From the NCBI GenBank assembly GCA_017883065.1, contig JADGOG010000017.1, forward strand, positions 1-33,505: a stretch of DNA of 33,505 nucleotides, read 5' to 3'. Positions 30,493 to 33,505 of the stretch are shown here, one piece after another. This DNA comes from Acidimicrobiales bacterium (GTDB lineage: Bacteria > Actinomycetota > Acidimicrobiia > Acidimicrobiales > RAAP-2). Below the pieces are notes generated by a model. The model was not told where the DNA came from and made no database searches. It saw nothing but the letters and a program-made list of their open reading frames with translations. The position numbers were made by a program, and so were the translations under genes. Positions within the stretch are counted from its first letter, which is position 1. Each line of letters starts with the position of its first letter.

Positions 30493-31446
30493 TCACTCTC
30501 GGGGGCGCACCACCAGGCGCAGCCCGCCGTTGTCTTCCGGCGGGACCTCCCAGGCGACGAGATCGGTGTCGCTACCCGCCATGGCCAGGTGATCCTCGGT
30601 CGGAACCGCACCGGCGATCCCCTCCGGCTCGGCTGCCGAGAAGTCGAGATGATGGACACGACCCGGCCGTCCGGCCAGCCAGGTGCCGAGCGGAGTCGAC
30701 GGTCGGTCGTCCACCGGCGCCAGGAGGCGGAGTCCGAGGGGACCGCTCCACGACAGCTCGATCCAACGCACGCCGTCGAGCGATCCCTCGCCCACCGCCT
30801 CTCCGCCCAGAAGGCCGGCGAAGAGCGAGACGGCGCTGTCCAGATCGGCCACTGCGTGGCTGACCCACCGGAGTGCCCCCGGCGGGACCGGCCCCGAGCC
30901 GTCGCTCCGCCGGCGGTACCCGACCGGGTAGTCAGGAGGTGGGGGGCTGGACCAGGGGACCGGAGCCTCGGCCAACTGGACCACCACGCCGGTGGCCTGC
31001 TTGGGGTGGAGGAAGGCCTCCAGCCATTCGGGATGGGAGAGATCGATTCCCACCGGATCGAACCCGGCCGCACGCACCTGATCGAGCGCACCGGCCAGGT
31101 CGGGGACCTTGAAGGTGAGGTGGTGGGGACCGGGCCCGTTGGCGGCGAGGAACCTGGCCAGAAAGTCGTTCACCTCGACGTCGTTGGGCATGAGGACCTC
31201 GACTCGGGCGCTGTTGGCGAACCGGAGTTGGGCGGGGGCGAAGCCGGGTCCCGGACCTCCCGAGTTCCATACCGCCCCGAGGTCGACCGCGTAGCGGTTC
31301 CAGACGTCCTGCCAGCGCGGCACGGCGTGGGCCACGTGGTCGAGGACGACTCCGTCGATGGGCGATCCGGTGGGGCTGGCCATGACCACAGACTGCCCCG
31401 AGCGCCGGTGGTTGTAGAAATCGACGGCTGGGGAAGGTGTCATCAC
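30493..31446 (-). CDS. Two-domain VOC-superfamily (glyoxalase-like) protein
   Basis: Protein of 317 aa from GTG 31446; ATG 31443 and ATG 31383 (MASPTGSPIDG) are alternatives, and none has a convincing ribosome site. The first half has a VOC domain resembling methylmalonyl-CoA epimerase: 'VVLDHVAHAVPRWQDVWNRYAVDLG', 'PGPHHLTFKVPDLAGALDQVRAAGFDPVGIDLSHPEWLEAFLHPKQATGVVVQLAE'. His of LDHVAH, His of HHLTF and the closing Gln/Glu strand are the probable metal ligands. The second half ('ALRWVSHAVADLDSAVSLFAGLLGGEAV', 'RVHHLDFSA') is a second, more divergent VOC module. A lyase, isomerase or dioxygenase role is possible; no substrate can be named. Divergent from the amidase gene. Confidence 0.78.
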   Translation of the reverse strand: MMTPSPAVDFYNHRRSGQSVVMASPTGSPIDGVVLDHVAHAVPRWQDVWNRYAVDLGAVWNSGGPGPGFAPAQLRFANSARVEVLMPNDVEVNDFLARFLAANGPGPHHLTFKVPDLAGALDQVRAAGFDPVGIDLSHPEWLEAFLHPKQATGVVVQLAEAPVPWSSPPPPDYPVGYRRRSDGSGPVPPGALRWVSHAVADLDSAVSLFAGLLGGEAVGEGSLDGVRWIELSWSGPLGLRLLAPVDDRPSTPLGTWLAGRPGRVHHLDFSAAEPEGIAGAVPTEDHLAMAGSDTDLVAWEVPPEDNGGLRLVVRPRE

Positions 31447-31474
31447 GACGGTTGTGGCCCGGGGGACCCGCCGG

Positions 31475-31480
31475 TACGGT
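31475..31480 (+). promoter_or_regulatory. -10 box for the leaderless amidase gene
   Basis: TACGGT fits TANNNT; the ATG at 31488 follows after 7 nt with no Shine-Dalgarno sequence. This supports 31488 over an in-frame start upstream. Confidence 0.55.
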
Positions 31481-31487
31481 CGGTGCC

Positions 31488-32918
31488 ATGGACTTCCGCG
31501 AGGTGACCGTGGTGGGGCTGGCCGATCAGGTGCGGGCCGGCACGGTGTCGGCCAGGGAGGTGGTCGAGCATGCCCTGGACCAGATCTCGCAGCACAATGC
31601 CGATATCAACGCCTTCGTCGCCGTGGACGCGGGCAGGGCGCGAGCCGCCGCCGATGTCGTCGACCGGAAGGTGGCTGATGGAGTGGACCCGGGTCCGTTG
31701 GCCGGCATTCCCCTGGCGGTGAAGGACCTGGAGGACGCGGCCGGCTATGTCACCACCCACGGCTCGGTCGCCTTCGCCGATAGTCCGCCGGCGGCCGACG
31801 ACTCCCCGTTGGTGGCCAGACTGGTGGCGGCGGGCTGCGTGGTGATGGGCAAGACCAACACACCAGAACTGGGATGGAAGGCCGACACCGACAACCCGCT
31901 GTTCGGACCGACCAACAACCCGTGGAACCTGGCCCACACCCCGGGGGGCTCGTCGGGCGGGAGCGCGGCGGCCATCGCTGCGGGCATGGTGCCGTTGGCC
32001 ACCGGCTCCGATGGGGGAGGGTCCCTTCGGATCCCCTCGTCGTGCTGTGGGCTCTCCGCGATGAAGCCGTCGCTCGGCAGAGTCCCGAGTGGTGGTCTGC
32101 ACGCGCCCGATTGGCAGCACCTCTCGACTAAGGGCCCGATGGCCCGGCGGTTGTCCGACGTGGTGGCTGCCCTCGACGTGGCGGTGGGACCGGACCCCAG
32201 TGACCTACGGTCGCTTCCGCGACCAGAGGCCTCGTGGATGGCGGCGATCGAGGATCCGAGACCGCCGCGCAAGGTGGCCTGGTCGCCCACGCTCGGCTAC
32301 GCCGAGGTCGATGCCGAGGTGTTGGCGGTCTGCGAGCGGGCTGTCGAAGTGATGGCGTCGCTGGGTACCGAGGTGGTGGAGATCGACAGGGTGTTCGACA
32401 AGGACCCGGTCGACGAGTGGTTGATCCTGTCCGGGGTGTACAACCTGCGCACCCACGCCGATATCCGGGGCACGTCGATGTGGGACCAGGTCGATCCGGT
32501 CCTGGCCATGGTCATCGACGGCGCTGCGGAGACCAGCGCCCTGGACCTGGTCCGGGCCGAGGACACCTGCCATGAGCTCAACCTCCGCCTGGTCGAGCTG
32601 TTTCACGACGTCCGCCTCCTGATCACGCCGACCATGGCTGCCGCTCCGCCGCCGCGGTCGCTCGGGGGATCGGGGTTGATCAACGGCACGCCCGACTTCA
32701 ACTGGGTGAAATTCACCTACCCGTTCAACCTGACCCGGTCGCCGGCGGCGTCGGTCTGTGCCGGCCTGTCCGCCTCGGGACTCCCGGTCGGACTCCAGTT
32801 GGTGGGGCCCCAGCACGGTGACCTGGTGGTGCTCCGATCGGCCGCGGCTCTGGAGGCCGCCATCGGCTTCGACACACTGGCGCCGAACCCGGCGAGTTCG
32901 GCAAGCTCGGCACGTTGA
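31488..32918 (+). CDS. Amidase-signature family hydrolase
   Basis: Protein of 476 aa. The Ser-cisSer-Lys triad is recognisable: Lys in 'GIPLAVKDLEDAAGYVTTHGS', the glycine/serine-rich signature 'HTPGGSSGGSAAAIAAGMVPLATGSDGGGSLRIPSSCCGL' and 'KPSLGRVPSG'. The C-terminal 'FTYPFNLTRSPAASVCAGLSASGLPVGLQLVGPQHGDLVVLRSAAALE' is typical of the family. It hydrolyses an amide bond in the cytoplasm. The pattern is that of general amidases; GatA is unlikely because gatB and gatC are not adjacent. The C-terminal tail is Ser-rich and short. Confidence 0.92.
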   Translation: MDFREVTVVGLADQVRAGTVSAREVVEHALDQISQHNADINAFVAVDAGRARAAADVVDRKVADGVDPGPLAGIPLAVKDLEDAAGYVTTHGSVAFADSPPAADDSPLVARLVAAGCVVMGKTNTPELGWKADTDNPLFGPTNNPWNLAHTPGGSSGGSAAAIAAGMVPLATGSDGGGSLRIPSSCCGLSAMKPSLGRVPSGGLHAPDWQHLSTKGPMARRLSDVVAALDVAVGPDPSDLRSLPRPEASWMAAIEDPRPPRKVAWSPTLGYAEVDAEVLAVCERAVEVMASLGTEVVEIDRVFDKDPVDEWLILSGVYNLRTHADIRGTSMWDQVDPVLAMVIDGAAETSALDLVRAEDTCHELNLRLVELFHDVRLLITPTMAAAPPPRSLGGSGLINGTPDFNWVKFTYPFNLTRSPAASVCAGLSASGLPVGLQLVGPQHGDLVVLRSAAALEAAIGFDTLAPNPASSASSAR

Positions 32919-32956
32919 CCCGGCGAGGTCGAGGTTCGGCCTGTCCCAGGTCGGGC

Positions 32957-32962
32957 TACCAT
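32957..32962 (+). promoter_or_regulatory. Possible -10 box of the tRNA gene
   Basis: TACCAT 44 bp upstream of the tRNA. TTCGGC at 32935-32940 could be a weak -35 with a 16-bp spacer. A precursor leader of about 40 nt would result. Confidence 0.35.
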
Positions 32963-33006
32963 GTCCATCTGCTTGTCGGCGGCACCGGTTGCCGCGACCT
33001 GCGTAC

Positions 33007-33080
33007 GGGCGTTTAGCTCAGTTGGTTAGAGCGCAGCCTTCACACGGCTGAGGTCGGAGGTTCGAGTCCTCTAGCGCCCA
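33007..33080 (+). tRNA. tRNA-Val (CAC anticodon)
   Basis: Cloverleaf of 74 nt. Acceptor GGGCGTT (33007-33013) pairs with AGCGCCC (33073-33079) with one G-T pair; D stem GCTC/GAGC (33016-33019, 33029-33032); anticodon stem CAGCC/GGCTG (33034-33038, 33046-33050) around loop TTCACAC with anticodon CAC (33041-33043), reading GUG valine codons; T stem GGAGG/CCTCT (33056-33060, 33068-33072) with loop TTCGAGT. The discriminator is A33080; the CCA end is not encoded. Confidence 0.95.
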
Positions 33081-33463
33081 CTCGTTGCCAGAACTACGAC
33101 GCTTGCCCTGGTCGGAAGTGGGTGTGAAATAGAACCCGAAGGTTGAATTCGCCATGGTGAATGGCAATCACGACTCAAGGCAATGCTCGGGATGGTTGCC
33201 TGCCATCCAGCGGAACTTCTGCCAGACACCCAACTCAGCAGTCTCTCGTTTCGCTCGGGTGGTCCCGACGTGCCCCAACCAGATCCAGCCCAATGGTTGG
33301 CGGAGATTGGATCACATCTCCGACTCGAAACCACGGGCATCGTTCATCTTCCCGAACAAGGCCAAGTCCTAACTGACACCCCGGCGGCCAAGACTCCTGG
33401 TGAGTCAGCGCACATCTGATGCCCAGCCTGCCGTCCGGTGCTGGCTGTTCCGCCTCGCGTGGC
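33081..33463. other. Lower-GC stretch after tRNA-Val with no convincing gene
   Basis: By eye the GC content falls to roughly 55 % over about 33085-33420, with codon-position bias lost. Three short overlapping + strand frames of about 71-78 codons (starting 33154, 33161 and 33183) exist, none with a good ribosome site or recognisable motif. The 33183-33419 frame (78 codons, ending in 'TPGESAHI') is the least implausible. No second copy of the tRNA 3' end and no integrase are visible. It may be a decayed insertion or simply non-coding. Confidence 0.4.
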
Positions 33464-33505
33464 TCAGCCCCCGATCGGGATGACCCCGTCGGTCAGCAGC
33501 TGCCA
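33464..33505 (-). CDS. C-terminal end of a minus-strand gene cut by the window
   Basis: Reading in from the right edge on the minus strand gives 13 codons, WQLLTDGVIPIGG, then TGA at 33466-33464. The return to high GC supports coding, but the piece is too short to identify. Confidence 0.35.
   Translation of the reverse strand, partial: WQLLTDGVIPIGG

Noticed and set aside
31488-32918. Glutamyl-tRNA amidotransferase subunit GatA
   Set aside because: No gatB or gatC nearby, and the gene stands alone with its own promoter; a general amidase is the safer call.
33154-33419. Three overlapping short open frames after the tRNA
   Set aside because: They compete for the same bases, have no good ribosome sites, and show no recognisable protein motif; described only as a region.
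33059-33505. Possible attachment-site duplication of the tRNA 3' end
   Set aside because: No second copy of the T-arm/acceptor sequence was found in the remaining bases of the window.

Overview
The window is high-GC DNA (about 70 % by eye) with actinobacterial gene content: F420-type luciferase-like oxidoreductases, the MurT/GatD peptidoglycan-amidating pair, a HAD/PlsC fusion, MscL with a zinc-ribbon tail, and many leaderless genes whose start codon lies 6-8 nt after a TANNNT box. Two secreted proteins carry 42-residue 'GYWLVASDGGIF' repeats, which I associate with Acidimicrobiia. An acidimicrobial genome is my best guess; it is an inference, since no rRNA or marker gene is present.

Layout. 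(1) 74-5776: a cell-surface block. An Ig/Fn3 protein with six GYW repeats and a secreted phosphoesterase are on the + strand; a GH43-like beta-propeller protein with six GYW repeats converges on them. (2) 5849-8798: a + strand catabolic-looking set (VOC protein, CrtC/DUF7065-like protein, hotdog thioesterase, LLM oxidoreductase). (3) 8899-13403: nhaA, a Prx5-type peroxiredoxin, a nitroreductase, a second LLM oxidoreductase overlapped by a small unknown gene, and mscL. (4) 13355-15315: a tetR-MFS exporter operon behind a perfect palindromic operator. (5) 15382-18768: a crotonase with a small CxxC protein, an AlgH-like protein, a GNAT acetyltransferase and a LysR regulator. (6) 18804-18924: a well-formed promoter followed by two C-loop hairpins, very likely a 6C-type small RNA. 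(7) 19035-22584: HAD-PlsC, murT and gatD, joined by GTGA overlaps. (8) 22610-28915 (minus): four genes joined by three ATGA overlaps, encoding a fatty acyl-CoA reductase fused to a HAD domain, a zinc alcohol dehydrogenase, a divergent LarA-superfamily protein and a PlsC-like acyltransferase. A divergent tetR gene shares a palindrome that holds -10 boxes for both directions. (9) 29689-32918: a membrane protein, a two-domain VOC protein and an amidase. (10) 33007-33080: tRNA-Val(CAC), followed by about 340 bp of lower-GC DNA without a convincing gene, then the last codons of a minus-strand gene.

How the genes work together. Region 7 couples phospholipid acylation to the lipid II amidation enzymes. 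Region 8 is the most interesting unit. It looks like a regulated lipid or alcohol pathway built around a LarA homologue that keeps the lysine that tethers the nickel-pincer cofactor and the nickel-binding histidine at the spacing I recall for lactate racemase, but lacks one catalytic histidine and the substrate arginine. Its product cannot be deduced from sequence alone.
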